Translations under genes and position numbers: made by a program
In this document: piece after piece, positions 14,626-22,502 of the stretch
How the letters are laid out: each line of letters opens with the position of its first letter
How positions within the stretch are numbered: the first letter of the stretch is position 1
The notes under the pieces: generated by a model
What the model was told of the DNA's origin: nothing
The model's input: the letters and a program-made list of their open reading frames with translations, nothing else
Database searches by the model: none
DNA from: HGM13006 sp964527315
Lineage (GTDB): Bacteria > Bacillota > Clostridia > Oscillospirales > Oscillospiraceae
Direction of reading: 5' to 3'
DNA length: 29,686 nt
Assembly (NCBI GenBank): GCA_964527315.1
Contig: CAZGOQ010000013.1
Coordinates: 1 to 29,686 of the forward strand

Positions 14626-16430
14626 GGGCCAAACGGGTTTATTTGGCAGGAAATCCCAATGTTGGAAAGTCCACAATCTTTAACGCATTGACCGGGCTTC
14701 GGCAGCATACGGGAAACTGGCCTGGAAAGACTGTGGCTTTGGCAGAGGGAACCTACCGCTATATGGGACAGGAATATTGTCTGACCGATTTGCCCGGCAC
14801 CTATTCCCTGTCTGCTCGTTCGCAGGAAGAGCAGGTGGCGGCAAAAGCTATCAGCAGCAAAGATTATGACTGTGTGGCGATTGTCTGCGATGGAACCTGC
14901 CTGGAGCGAAACCTGATCCTGGTCTATCAAATCCTGCAAAAGGTCAGCCGTGTTGTGGTGGTGGTCAATCTGATGGATGAGGCCCAGCGGCGGGGCATTT
15001 TCGTTGACTGCCGTAAGCTTTCTGCAAATTTGGGCGTACCGGTGGTCTCGGCGTCGGCAGGGCAAAAGCGGGGACTGGAGGAACTGCAGTGGGAAATCCG
15101 TATGATCTGCGAGGACTATACGCGTCCGCACCCCTGTGCGGTTCCGGAGGAACGTCGGGCGCGTATCCGTCTGGCCGAGGAAACGGCAAAGGAAGTTGTG
15201 ACAGTCCGGAAAAGTGGAAAGGATTGGCAATTGTTCTGGGATCGACTGCTGACGGGGCGAAAAACAGGGATTCCCTGTATGATCCTTCTGTTCTTTCTCA
15301 TCCTGTGGCTGACAATTTTCGGAGCCAATGCACCCTCTGACTGGCTCTGGAACGGCGTGTTCCGGCTTTATGGCTGGATGCAGTCCGCTATGGCATACCT
15401 AAACGCGCCTTGGTGGCTGACCGGTGCGCTGCTGGATGGAATGCTGCTGACGGCCGGCCGGGTGATCGCAGTCATGCTTCCGCCCATGGCAATCTTTTTT
15501 CCGCTGTTTACGCTGTTGGAGGATCTGGGATATCTGCCGCGAGTGGCCTATAATCTGGATCACAGTCTGGAACGGTGCGGCGGCTGCGGGAAATTGGGCC
15601 TGACCATGTGCATGGGACTGGGTTGTAACGCAGTGGGCGTGACCGGCTGCCGGATCATAGACTCTCCCAGAGAGCGAACCCTGGGTGTGCTGACCAACAG
15701 CTTCATGCCCTGCAACGGTCGGTTCGGCGCACTAATCCTGCTGCTTTCCGCCTTTTTACTGCCCGGCGGAGGCAGCGCTGCCGCGGCGATAGGCCTGACC
15801 GGTTTTTTGGTCCTGGCCGTTGGAATGACCATGCTGGTCAGCAAATTCCTTTCAAGCACAGTGTTAAAAGGAATGCCGTCATCATTCGTATTGGAACTGC
15901 CGCATTTTCGAAAGCCCAGAGTAGGGCAGGTGGTAGTACGCTCACTGCTGGATCGAACAATGTTTGTGCTGGGACGCGCTGCATCCGTGGCGCTGCCGGC
16001 GGGACTGGTGCTGTGGCTCTTTTCGACTGCTACAATTGGCGGACATAGTCTGATTGTGACGGCAGCTCAGTGGCTGGAGCCGGTGGGCCGACGTATGGGA
16101 CTCAGCGGACCGATTTTGCTGGCGTTTTTGCTGGGTTTTCCGGCCAATGAGATTGTTCTGCCGATTATCCTGTTGATCGTCAGCGGCAGTTTTGGCTTGG
16201 AAACAGACAGCGCAGCGCTGGCCACCGGATTGTCCGCCGCTGGATTTACTGTGGAGACGGCGCTCTGTACCGCGATTTTTTTCCTGTTTCATTGGCCCTG
16301 TGCCACCACCTGTCTGACGATCTATAAGGAAACCGGCAGCAAAAAATGGACGACGTTTGCCATTGTGCTGCCGACCGTCATCGGAGCAGTATTCTGCATG
16401 GGCGTTCACGCAGTATTCCTGCTGCTTTAA
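14622..16430 (+). CDS. feoB: Ferrous iron transporter FeoB
   Basis: FeoB is the GTPase-coupled inner-membrane Fe(II) importer. The 602-residue product has an N-terminal G domain with G1 GNPNVGKST (10-18), a switch region with TGNWPGKTV, G3 DLPG and G4 NLMD. Further on are a short helical linker (about 170-215) and a membrane domain with many hydrophobic helices from about residue 217 to the end. Conserved FeoB motifs are visible, including GYLPRVAY, MGLGCNAVGVTGCR and NSFMPCNGRFG, plus the later LGFPANEIV. It lacks the long C-terminal extension of enterobacterial FeoB (about 770 residues), which is common in Firmicutes. It overlaps feoA by 4 nt; no feoC is present. Confidence 0.96.
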   Translation: MRAKRVYLAGNPNVGKSTIFNALTGLRQHTGNWPGKTVALAEGTYRYMGQEYCLTDLPGTYSLSARSQEEQVAAKAISSKDYDCVAIVCDGTCLERNLILVYQILQKVSRVVVVVNLMDEAQRRGIFVDCRKLSANLGVPVVSASAGQKRGLEELQWEIRMICEDYTRPHPCAVPEERRARIRLAEETAKEVVTVRKSGKDWQLFWDRLLTGRKTGIPCMILLFFLILWLTIFGANAPSDWLWNGVFRLYGWMQSAMAYLNAPWWLTGALLDGMLLTAGRVIAVMLPPMAIFFPLFTLLEDLGYLPRVAYNLDHSLERCGGCGKLGLTMCMGLGCNAVGVTGCRIIDSPRERTLGVLTNSFMPCNGRFGALILLLSAFLLPGGGSAAAAIGLTGFLVLAVGMTMLVSKFLSSTVLKGMPSSFVLELPHFRKPRVGQVVVRSLLDRTMFVLGRAASVALPAGLVLWLFSTATIGGHSLIVTAAQWLEPVGRRMGLSGPILLAFLLGFPANEIVLPIILLIVSGSFGLETDSAALATGLSAAGFTVETALCTAIFFLFHWPCATTCLTIYKETGSKKWTTFAIVLPTVIGAVFCMGVHAVFLLL

Positions 16431-16431
16431 A

Positions 16432-16475
16432 AAAAGGCGTCTTACTACGCGAATTGGTAGTGAGACGCCTTTTCT
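16432..16475. terminator. Bidirectional intrinsic terminator between convergent genes
   Basis: AAAAGGCGTCTTACTAC (16432-16448) pairs with GTAGTGAGACGCCTTTT (16457-16473) with one G-T wobble and an 8-nt loop. A-rich and T-rich flanks on both sides let it serve feoB on the plus strand and the hydrolase-like gene on the minus strand. Confidence 0.88.
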
Positions 16476-16481
16476 TTTCTC

Positions 16482-17258
16482 TTAGCAAAAGCTGACCGGG
16501 CCATTTTGGGAAATATACTCCAATCCATGGGGCGTTTCTCTTACCGTCAGATCACAGGAGATATTCTGACTGGGGTCAGGATGGCCTTCCCAGAGATGAT
16601 ACAGCGCAGGGAGAAATACGGGCCAGCGGCTGGCTTCATACTCTGAATGCGCCGCGCTGTCCTCCGGGCTGGGGGCAGACGCCGGGTCTGTCAGGACAAA
16701 GGCGGGCGGCGCAGAACAGCGGCTGTTGGCAACGGCGGCGACGATGTGATTACAGCCGCCCTCGGCATCCTCCCACATATGAATAGTGGAATCCACAAAC
16801 TCTCCGCTGTCATGAAACACGCCTTCTATAATCAGGTGGGAGAGATGGGTGGTGAAGAAATACCAACTCAGATCCATCCGGTCAATCTGAATGCCATCTC
16901 CGCCAAATACAGGCTTTCCTGGCGCCATTGCTTCTGAGATCATATGGGCGGAATGGAGGAATCCGTATTGGCCGGGACTTCTGACCCAGTTGAAGCGTTT
17001 GTGCGAGCCGGGCGCCCAAAGATAGTATCCCTTCTCCATATTGGCCCACCACCAGTCCATCATTTTAGCTGTTACGCCGGGAAGGAAATGCTGGGCCTGA
17101 GTCGTAATCACATAGCCCTTGCTTTTTGCATCCTCTGTCAACTCCAGTGCCGGGTAGGAGGGAGACGGCTGGGAAAGTAGGGTAAAGGGGAGCGTGGGAA
17201 CATGAATGTTTTCCTGAAAGGGCAGATAGGTTTGTCCGCCGTTGGGGATATACGCCAT
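16482..17258 (-). CDS. Hypothetical protein, possibly DAPG (phloroglucinol) hydrolase-like
   Basis: ATG at 17258 is chosen as start because AAAGGAG lies 10 nt upstream; an in-frame upstream ATG at 17318 has no site. The 258-residue soluble protein has no signal peptide or membrane helix. Residues 62-92 (MMDWWWANMEKGYYLWAPGSH) resemble the WW...YxLWxPxDH region of the PhlG family, which cleaves a carbon-carbon bond in 2,4-diacetylphloroglucinol and related acylphloroglucinols with a zinc ion. Many His and Glu residues (H86, H102, H105, H138, H141, E145, H160, E163, H221) could bind metal. The assignment is tentative and the natural substrate here is unknown. The gene stands alone between two terminator or promoter regions, with a structured 5' leader. 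Confidence 0.6.
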   Translation of the reverse strand: MAYIPNGGQTYLPFQENIHVPTLPFTLLSQPSPSYPALELTEDAKSKGYVITTQAQHFLPGVTAKMMDWWWANMEKGYYLWAPGSHKRFNWVRSPGQYGFLHSAHMISEAMAPGKPVFGGDGIQIDRMDLSWYFFTTHLSHLIIEGVFHDSGEFVDSTIHMWEDAEGGCNHIVAAVANSRCSAPPAFVLTDPASAPSPEDSAAHSEYEASRWPVFLPALYHLWEGHPDPSQNISCDLTVRETPHGLEYISQNGPVSFC

Positions 17259-17286
17259 AAAATAGCACTCCTTTTGCACTTGTTTT

Positions 17287-17320
17287 CCGCCAGTGGCGGG
17301 TCGGTGTACGGAGCACACCG
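17287..17320 (-). promoter_or_regulatory. Two small hairpins in the 5' leader of the DAPG hydrolase-like gene
   Basis: CCGCC/GGCGG (17287-17291 and 17295-17299) and CGGTGT/ACACCG (17302-17307 and 17315-17320) form two adjacent stems between the predicted transcript start and the ribosome binding site. They could modulate translation; no known riboswitch class is recognised. Confidence 0.35.
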
Positions 17321-17329
17321 CTTGTGGAT

Positions 17330-17359
17330 ATTATAATGTAAAAAGGTGTGTTTGACCAA
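17330..17359 (-). promoter_or_regulatory. Promoter of the DAPG hydrolase-like gene
   Basis: On the minus strand TATAAT (complement of 17330-17335) is a perfect -10, with TTGGTC (complement of 17354-17359) as a weaker -35 at 18-bp spacing. It lies 30 nt beyond the bioY stop, so the gene can be expressed independently of bioY. Confidence 0.65.
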
Positions 17360-17389
17360 TAAAACCTGCCTATTGCCGATAACCTGCGG

Positions 17390-17941
17390 TTATAACTGAA
17401 GATGTCCGTCCAGCCGGCGAATCAGTGCTGCGGCACAGAGAATTTTGAGAAAATCAGGGAGCAGGAACGGAACCACACATTTCAGGAAAACAGTTGAAAT
17501 GGCCGTCCAGTCAAAGGCGTCCATATAGAGGAAGAGATACCAGACCGAACCAAAAGCATAGTATGCAACCGCACCCACTACCATGGAGAGTACCAGGATC
17601 CGAAAACTTCGTCCGAATTTTTTTGTCAGTAGGCCAACAATCAGGACGGCAAACAAAAAGCCGATCAAATAGCCGCCAGTTGCGCCGAGCAGAACACCGG
17701 GGCCGCTTCGAAAGCCTGAGAAAACCGGTATCCCGGCAAATCCAATCAACAGATATGCCACAAGAGACATCATTCCGCGTTTGAGTCCCAGCAGCCCTGT
17801 GAGAAAAAAGACAGCAAAACTCTGCATGGTAAAAGAAATGCTGGTAAGAGGAACAGAGATCCAGGCGCAGACGGAAATCAGCGCCGCGCCCATGGCACAG
17901 ATGCATAGATCTCGAACACTCAGAAATTGTTTTTGTTTCAT
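17390..17941 (-). CDS. bioY: Biotin transporter BioY (ECF S-component)
   Basis: BioY is the substrate-binding membrane subunit for biotin, working with a shared ECF energising module (EcfT and two ATPases) that is not in this window. The 183-residue protein has about six hydrophobic helices and the family signature SGPGVLLGATGGYLIGF (about 79-95), with SFTMQSFAVFFLTGLLGLKRG (36-56) also typical. ATG start has GGGAGGG close upstream. It has its own strong promoter with a biotin-repressor-like dyad over the -35. No biotin synthesis gene is nearby, suggesting a biotin-scavenging role (inference). Confidence 0.95.
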   Translation of the reverse strand: MKQKQFLSVRDLCICAMGAALISVCAWISVPLTSISFTMQSFAVFFLTGLLGLKRGMMSLVAYLLIGFAGIPVFSGFRSGPGVLLGATGGYLIGFLFAVLIVGLLTKKFGRSFRILVLSMVVGAVAYYAFGSVWYLFLYMDAFDWTAISTVFLKCVVPFLLPDFLKILCAAALIRRLDGHLQL

Positions 17942-17965
17942 AGAACGACCCTCCCATATTGAGAA

Positions 17966-17994
17966 AGTATACCATGAAATCAGGCTAATGTCAA
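17966..17994 (-). promoter_or_regulatory. Sigma-A promoter of bioY
   Basis: On the minus strand, consensus TTGACA (complement of 17989-17994) and TATACT (complement of 17966-17971) are 17 bp apart. The leader to the bioY start is only about 20 nt. Confidence 0.88.
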
Positions 17995-18021
17995 CCAGAT
18001 CATTATAATATAAGTTAACAA
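17988..18021. promoter_or_regulatory. Candidate biotin repressor (BirA) operator
   Basis: ATGTCAACC (17988-17996) and AGTTAACAA (18013-18021) resemble the two halves TTGTAAACC and GGTTTACAA of BirA operators, with 16 bp between them. The left half overlaps the bioY -35, where repression would be expected. Each half matches only 7 of 9 positions, and the left half owes part of its match to the -35 hexamer, so this is suggestive only. Confidence 0.45.
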
Positions 18022-18127
18022 TAAAAACGAAATATGGTAGATAGATCGAAAATCACACACAAAATACACAAAAAATTCGTATTCAAATGGTTAGAAGAAA
18101 AAATTTTTGAAAAAACCGAAAAATTTC

Positions 18128-18156
18128 TTGACATTTCCATCAAGGAACAGTATTAT
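18128..18156 (+). promoter_or_regulatory. Sigma-A promoter of the marR-ABC operon
   Basis: TTGACA (18128-18133) and TATTAT (18151-18156) are separated by 17 bp. The start would be near 18163, leaving a leader of about 58 nt before the MarR gene. The AT-rich stretch 18022-18127 upstream shows nothing else. Confidence 0.85.
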
Positions 18157-18160
18157 TTCA

Positions 18161-18199
18161 TATACGATTGTTTGCAGACAAACAGTCAGTGTACGAATG
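18161..18199. promoter_or_regulatory. Candidate MarR autoregulatory sites
   Basis: TGTTTG-CAGA-CAAACA (18169-18184) is a 6-bp dyad right after the predicted transcription start. It is flanked by an imperfect direct repeat, TATACGATTG (18161-18170) and TGTACGAATG (18190-18199). MarR proteins usually bind such dyads over their own promoters; that this one binds here is inference. Confidence 0.45.
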
Positions 18200-18221
18200 A
18201 AACAGATAGGAGGTTTGTTTT

Positions 18222-18719
18222 TTGGGTGTACGTTTTAAGAATGGGAGCCCGGAGCAGCTGTTTCTTGCGTTGGAGCGAAAGCATCATGCTGCAGTGGATA
18301 ATTTGCTGGCTAAAAACGGCGTATCAGGAATCGGGCAGCCAATGATCCTTTGTATCCTTTCGCAGCAAACATCCGGCATCATTGAATCTCAGAGAGCGCT
18401 TGCAAACCGGCTTCGTGTTTCTCCGTCAACGATGACTGTTTCCCTGAAATCGATGGAGCGGGATGGATATGTAAAAAAACTTTCCAACAGCGCGGATCTG
18501 CGCCGGAAACCGATTTGCATTACGGAAAAGGGAAAGCAGGCTGCAAAACGAATCAACCAGGTATTTGAAACTCTGGACCATAGCATGTATCAGGGATTTT
18601 CCCGGTCAGAACGGGAGCAAATCGCTTCCCTGTACCGACGCATGATCGACAATTTGGATGCTGTTGGTTCTACTTCATTTGAAAGACAGGAGGAAACCGT
18701 GATATGTTCAGACAACTGA
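18222..18719 (+). CDS. MarR-family transcriptional regulator
   Basis: This 165-residue winged-helix regulator has the MarR DNA-binding core at about residues 55-100 (SQRALANRLRVSPSTMTVSLKSMERDGYVKK, then the wing SADLRRKPICITEKGKQ). N- and C-terminal helices would form the dimer interface. The start is TTG at 18222, set by AGGAGG at 18208-18213. It overlaps the downstream ABC exporter gene by 16 nt. This MarR-then-two-ABC-half-transporters order is common in Firmicutes, where the regulator typically represses the exporter until a drug or metabolite binds. The ligand cannot be inferred. Confidence 0.93.
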   Translation: MGVRFKNGSPEQLFLALERKHHAAVDNLLAKNGVSGIGQPMILCILSQQTSGIIESQRALANRLRVSPSTMTVSLKSMERDGYVKKLSNSADLRRKPICITEKGKQAAKRINQVFETLDHSMYQGFSRSEREQIASLYRRMIDNLDAVGSTSFERQEETVICSDN

Positions 18720-20446
18720 TGGGGTACATTCGTGAATATAAAAAGTACTTCATCCTTGCGCCGCTGACTGTGGTTGGCGAGTCTGTTGCAGAACTGATCC
18801 TGCCATACCTCATGGGCAGGATCGTGGATGAGGGCGTCAGCACCGGCAACAAGCCGCTGATGTTCCAACTTGGGGCAGCCATGGTTGTGATTGCGATTTT
18901 AGGCATCATTACGGGCGTCTATTCCGCAAAGTTTTCAGCGAAGGCGTCCCAGGGCTTTGGCTATAATCTGCGGAAAGCGCTCTTTGAAAAGGTGCAGACC
19001 TTCTCCTTTGCCGATGTGGACAAATTTTCCACCGCATCTTTGGTGACCCGGTGTACTACGGACATCAAACAGCTGCAGCAGACGGCAATGGAACTGACAA
19101 GAGTATTGATCCGTGCCCCTTCGCTGCTGATCATCTCCATGATCATCTGCTTTAAGATGAACTGGCGGCTCAGCATGACCTTTGTGGTGGCGATCCCAAC
19201 GTTGCTTGCTGTGGTAATAATCATCGTGAAGTTTACAACCTATCTGTTTGAGGTCATGCAAACGAAGATCGACAATTTGAACGCATCGGTTCAGGAAAAT
19301 CTGATTGCCATTCGCGTGGTCAAAAGCTTTGTCCGTATGACCTATGAAAAGGCCAAATTCAAGAAATCCAATGACGATTTGATGCGAACGTCTATCTCCG
19401 CTACCATCCGCCTGAGTATCATGCAGCCCGCAACGATGATGGTGCTCTATGGCACAACATTGGCAATCTACTGGTTTGGCGGCCATATGGTCGGCGCCGG
19501 TTCACTGCTGGAGGGTCAACTGCTGAGTTTTATTACTTATATCAATAATATTTTGATGAGCGTGATGATGTTTTCCATGGTGCTTATGGGTATGACTCGT
19601 GCCCGTGCCTGCGGGAACCGTGTGGTGGAGGTTCTGAACCATGTTCCGGATATTCAGGATAGCGTGGAAGAAACCGATCACAATGCACCGATTCGGGGTG
19701 AGATTCGGTTTGAGAACGTCTCCTTCCGGTATCCCCAGTCGGATCGAAAGGGCATGGTGCTCGACAATATTAGCTTTACCATTCCGGCCGGCTCTTTTGT
19801 CGCAATCGTTGGATCCACCGGCGTGGGGAAAACGTCGCTGGTCAGCCTGATCCCACGGTTTTATGATACGACGTCCGGTACGATCTATGTGGACGGCAAG
19901 GATGTCAAGGACTACAACCTGCACCATCTCCGTCAAAGTATCGGCATGGTGCTCCAGAACAACGTGCTGTTCACCGGCACCATCCGGTCAAATCTCCAGT
20001 GGGGCGATCCACTGGCCGGAGACGAGACATTGCTGGAAGCCACGAAGGATTCTCAGGCCTATGAGTTCATTTCCCGCTTTCCAGATGGTTTGGATACGGC
20101 CATTGATCAGGGCGGCGTAAACGTGTCCGGCGGTCAAAAGCAGCGGCTCTGCATTGGCCGGGCTATGCTGAAAAGGCCCTCCATCTTAATTTTGGATGAC
20201 TCAACCTCCGCGGTGGATTCCGCGACGGAGGGAAAGATTAGAGAAACCTTCTACAATAAGTATAAGGGCACAACTGTGCTGCTGATTGCCCAGAGAATTT
20301 CCTCTGTGCAGTATGCAGACCAGATCATTGTGCTGGAAGATGGTAAACTCAGCGATATGGGCACTCATGACGAACTGATGGCCCGCAGTAAGGTCTACCA
20401 GGAAATCTATGCGTCTCAGCAGGAAGGGGGCGAGCAGAGTGCGTAA
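18704..20446 (+). CDS. ABC exporter half-transporter with degenerate ATPase site
   Basis: This 580-residue protein has an N-terminal six-helix membrane domain (about 15-300) and a C-terminal nucleotide-binding domain. The latter has Walker A GSTGVGKTS (370-378), Q-loop Q418, signature VSGGQ (474-478) and Walker B ILILDD (D498). The residue after the Walker B Asp is D499 instead of the catalytic Glu, and the switch residue is Q530 instead of His. This is the known pattern of the non-hydrolysing partner in heterodimeric exporters such as TM287/288, LmrCD and BmrCD. AGGAGG precedes the ATG, which overlaps the MarR gene. It should pair with the next gene for export of drugs, lipids or peptides; the substrate is not evident. 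Confidence 0.93.
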   Translation: MFRQLMGYIREYKKYFILAPLTVVGESVAELILPYLMGRIVDEGVSTGNKPLMFQLGAAMVVIAILGIITGVYSAKFSAKASQGFGYNLRKALFEKVQTFSFADVDKFSTASLVTRCTTDIKQLQQTAMELTRVLIRAPSLLIISMIICFKMNWRLSMTFVVAIPTLLAVVIIIVKFTTYLFEVMQTKIDNLNASVQENLIAIRVVKSFVRMTYEKAKFKKSNDDLMRTSISATIRLSIMQPATMMVLYGTTLAIYWFGGHMVGAGSLLEGQLLSFITYINNILMSVMMFSMVLMGMTRARACGNRVVEVLNHVPDIQDSVEETDHNAPIRGEIRFENVSFRYPQSDRKGMVLDNISFTIPAGSFVAIVGSTGVGKTSLVSLIPRFYDTTSGTIYVDGKDVKDYNLHHLRQSIGMVLQNNVLFTGTIRSNLQWGDPLAGDETLLEATKDSQAYEFISRFPDGLDTAIDQGGVNVSGGQKQRLCIGRAMLKRPSILILDDSTSAVDSATEGKIRETFYNKYKGTTVLLIAQRISSVQYADQIIVLEDGKLSDMGTHDELMARSKVYQEIYASQQEGGEQSA

Positions 20447-22424
20447 AAAGAAGGACACTGCTCCTGCTGTAGACAAGAAGCAGGAGGAAGAGGAGGACGA
20501 AGAGGGCAGCTATACCGGCTCCATGCGCGGTCAAAAAGGCCCCGGCGGCGCCAAAGACTTCCGAAAACCTAAAGACACCAAGGGCACACTGCTCAGGCTT
20601 CTGAACTATGTGGTTTCCAATAAGCTGCTGTTGATTGCGGTACTCTGCATGATGCTGATTTCTACGCTGACAAATCTGGCGGCAACTTATTTTTTGAAGC
20701 CGCTGATAGACGACTACATTGTACCCTATATTGGCGAGGCGTGGGACTCCAGCTGCTGGCTGAACCTTGGCAAGCAGCTGCTCAAGCTGCTGGGGATTTA
20801 TCTGGCCGGCGCCGCAGCTTCCTATGGGCAGGGCATCCTGATGAGTTTTTTAAGTCAGAAGGCCATCAACAAACTCCGCAAGGACTTATTTGACAAGCTG
20901 CAGGAAATGCCGATCTCATATTATGACGCCAACGGAAACGGCGAAATCATGAGCCGATTTACCAACGACGCGGATAACGTCCAGATGGCTATGGAGCAAA
21001 CGGTCACCATGCTGATCTCCTCTATCCTGACTTTTGCCGGGACGATCTTCATGATGATTCGCCTGAACTGGATCCTGTTCCTGATCACACTGGCAGTGCT
21101 GGTAGTAGACTATGTGATCGTCCGAGTGATCAGCAAACGGTCCAAGAAACTCTATAAGCAGCAGCAGAGGAATCTTGGTCTGGTCAATGCATATGTGGAG
21201 GAAATGATTGAGGGCATCAAAGTAGTCAAGGCCTTCAACTATGAAGAGCAGATCAAGGAGGAATTCAACCGGAAAAATATTGCCTATCGCAACAGCGCCA
21301 TGAAAGCTACTTATGTGGGCATGATCATCATGCCAATCCTGAACCAGGTCATGGGTATCTGCTACGCAATCACGGCGGTGATGGGCGGTCTGTTCGTCCT
21401 GATGGGATCCGGTGCCATGGGCGGCGTGACCTTTACTGTTGGCTCTCTGGGCGTGTATCTCACCTATACCAAGCAGGTGGCGCAGCCCATCAACCAGGTT
21501 TCCAACCAGGTCGTAACGCTGCTCTCTGCTGTGGCCGGCGCGGAGCGGATCTTTGCGGTCATGGATTCTCAGCCGGAGGTAGACGAGGGCGAAATCACCA
21601 TGGTCCCGGTCAATGATCAGGGACAGGAGATCGATGATTGGCTGACCTGCGTGGGAGAGGCTTGGAAGACCAAGAATGGACTGGTGCCCCTTAAGGGCCA
21701 TGTTCAGGTTCAGGACATTTCGTTCCATTATGTAGAAGGGAAACCGGTGTTGAAGCATCTGTCTGTGGAAGCGCTGCCGGGACAAAAGATTGCCTTTGTA
21801 GGCTCTACCGGCGCTGGTAAGACCACCATTACCAACCTGATCAATCGGTTTTACGATGTGCAGGAAGGGCAGATCCTCTATGACGGTATCAATGTGAAGG
21901 ACATCAAAAAGGATGATTTGCGCCGTTCACTGGTTGTCATTTTGCAGGACACCCATTTGTTCAGCGGGACAATTATGGAGAACATCCGCTATGGACGGCT
22001 CAACGCCACGGATGAAGAATGCATAGAGGCGGCCAAGCGGGCCAATGCGTACCGATTTATTAGCTCCCTGCCGGAAGGCTTTGACACCTATATTACCGGC
22101 GACGGCGGAAGCCTGAGCCAGGGTCAGCGGCAGCTTTTGAATATTGCCAGAGCCGCAGTGGCAAAGCCGCCGGTGCTGATCATGGACGAAGCCACCTCCT
22201 CCATTGATACCCGTACTGAAAAGGAGATTGAAAAAGGGCTTGACGGCCTGATGCGTGGAAAGACTGTCTTTATCATTGCCCACCGGCTCTCCACGGTTCG
22301 AAACGCAGATAAGATCGCGGTCATCGAGGGTGGCGAGATCATTGAGTTTGGCAACCATAAAGAACTTTTGCAGAAGGGTGGACGGTATTACGAACTGTAT
22401 ACCGGACAGCATATGCTGGAGTGA
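20439..22424 (+). CDS. ABC exporter half-transporter with canonical ATPase site
   Basis: GTG at 20439 is chosen (GGAAGGGGG upstream, 8-nt overlap with the previous gene); an in-frame ATG at 20409 is possible. The 661-residue product starts with a charged cytosolic tail of about 45 residues. A six-helix membrane domain follows (about 60-345), then a linker of about 40 extra residues (385-420), which is common in this subgroup. The nucleotide-binding domain has Walker A GSTGAGKT (455-462), signature LSQGQ (559-563), Walker B with catalytic Glu (D583-E584) and switch His615. It is the catalytically competent partner of the upstream half-transporter, making a heterodimer with one working ATP site. 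A terminator follows at once. Confidence 0.94.
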   Translation: MRKKKDTAPAVDKKQEEEEDEEGSYTGSMRGQKGPGGAKDFRKPKDTKGTLLRLLNYVVSNKLLLIAVLCMMLISTLTNLAATYFLKPLIDDYIVPYIGEAWDSSCWLNLGKQLLKLLGIYLAGAAASYGQGILMSFLSQKAINKLRKDLFDKLQEMPISYYDANGNGEIMSRFTNDADNVQMAMEQTVTMLISSILTFAGTIFMMIRLNWILFLITLAVLVVDYVIVRVISKRSKKLYKQQQRNLGLVNAYVEEMIEGIKVVKAFNYEEQIKEEFNRKNIAYRNSAMKATYVGMIIMPILNQVMGICYAITAVMGGLFVLMGSGAMGGVTFTVGSLGVYLTYTKQVAQPINQVSNQVVTLLSAVAGAERIFAVMDSQPEVDEGEITMVPVNDQGQEIDDWLTCVGEAWKTKNGLVPLKGHVQVQDISFHYVEGKPVLKHLSVEALPGQKIAFVGSTGAGKTTITNLINRFYDVQEGQILYDGINVKDIKKDDLRRSLVVILQDTHLFSGTIMENIRYGRLNATDEECIEAAKRANAYRFISSLPEGFDTYITGDGGSLSQGQRQLLNIARAAVAKPPVLIMDEATSSIDTRTEKEIEKGLDGLMRGKTVFIIAHRLSTVRNADKIAVIEGGEIIEFGNHKELLQKGGRYYELYTGQHMLE

Positions 22425-22448
22425 AAAGGATCCTGTCTCGATATCGAG

Positions 22449-22489
22449 AAAAGGCAGCAGACACACAAAAACGTGTCTGCTGCCTTTTT
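22449..22489. terminator. Bidirectional intrinsic terminator between ABC exporter and gap
   Basis: AAAAGGCAGCAGACAC (22449-22464) and GTGTCTGCTGCCTTTT (22473-22488) are perfectly complementary with an 8-nt loop, and have T- and A-runs on the two outer sides. It serves the exporter operon on the plus strand and gap on the minus strand. Confidence 0.92.
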
Positions 22490-22502
22490 GTTATGGAACG
22501 GC

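Noticed and set aside
18034..18345. A 103-codon plus-strand open frame upstream of the MarR gene
   Set aside because: It spans the MarR promoter, dyad and ribosome binding site and overlaps the MarR frame; Lys/Ile-rich composition reflects AT-rich intergenic DNA.
22437..22448. Palindrome CTCGATATCGAG between the exporter and its terminator
   Set aside because: A 12-bp palindrome without context, right after a stop codon and before a strong terminator; likely chance.
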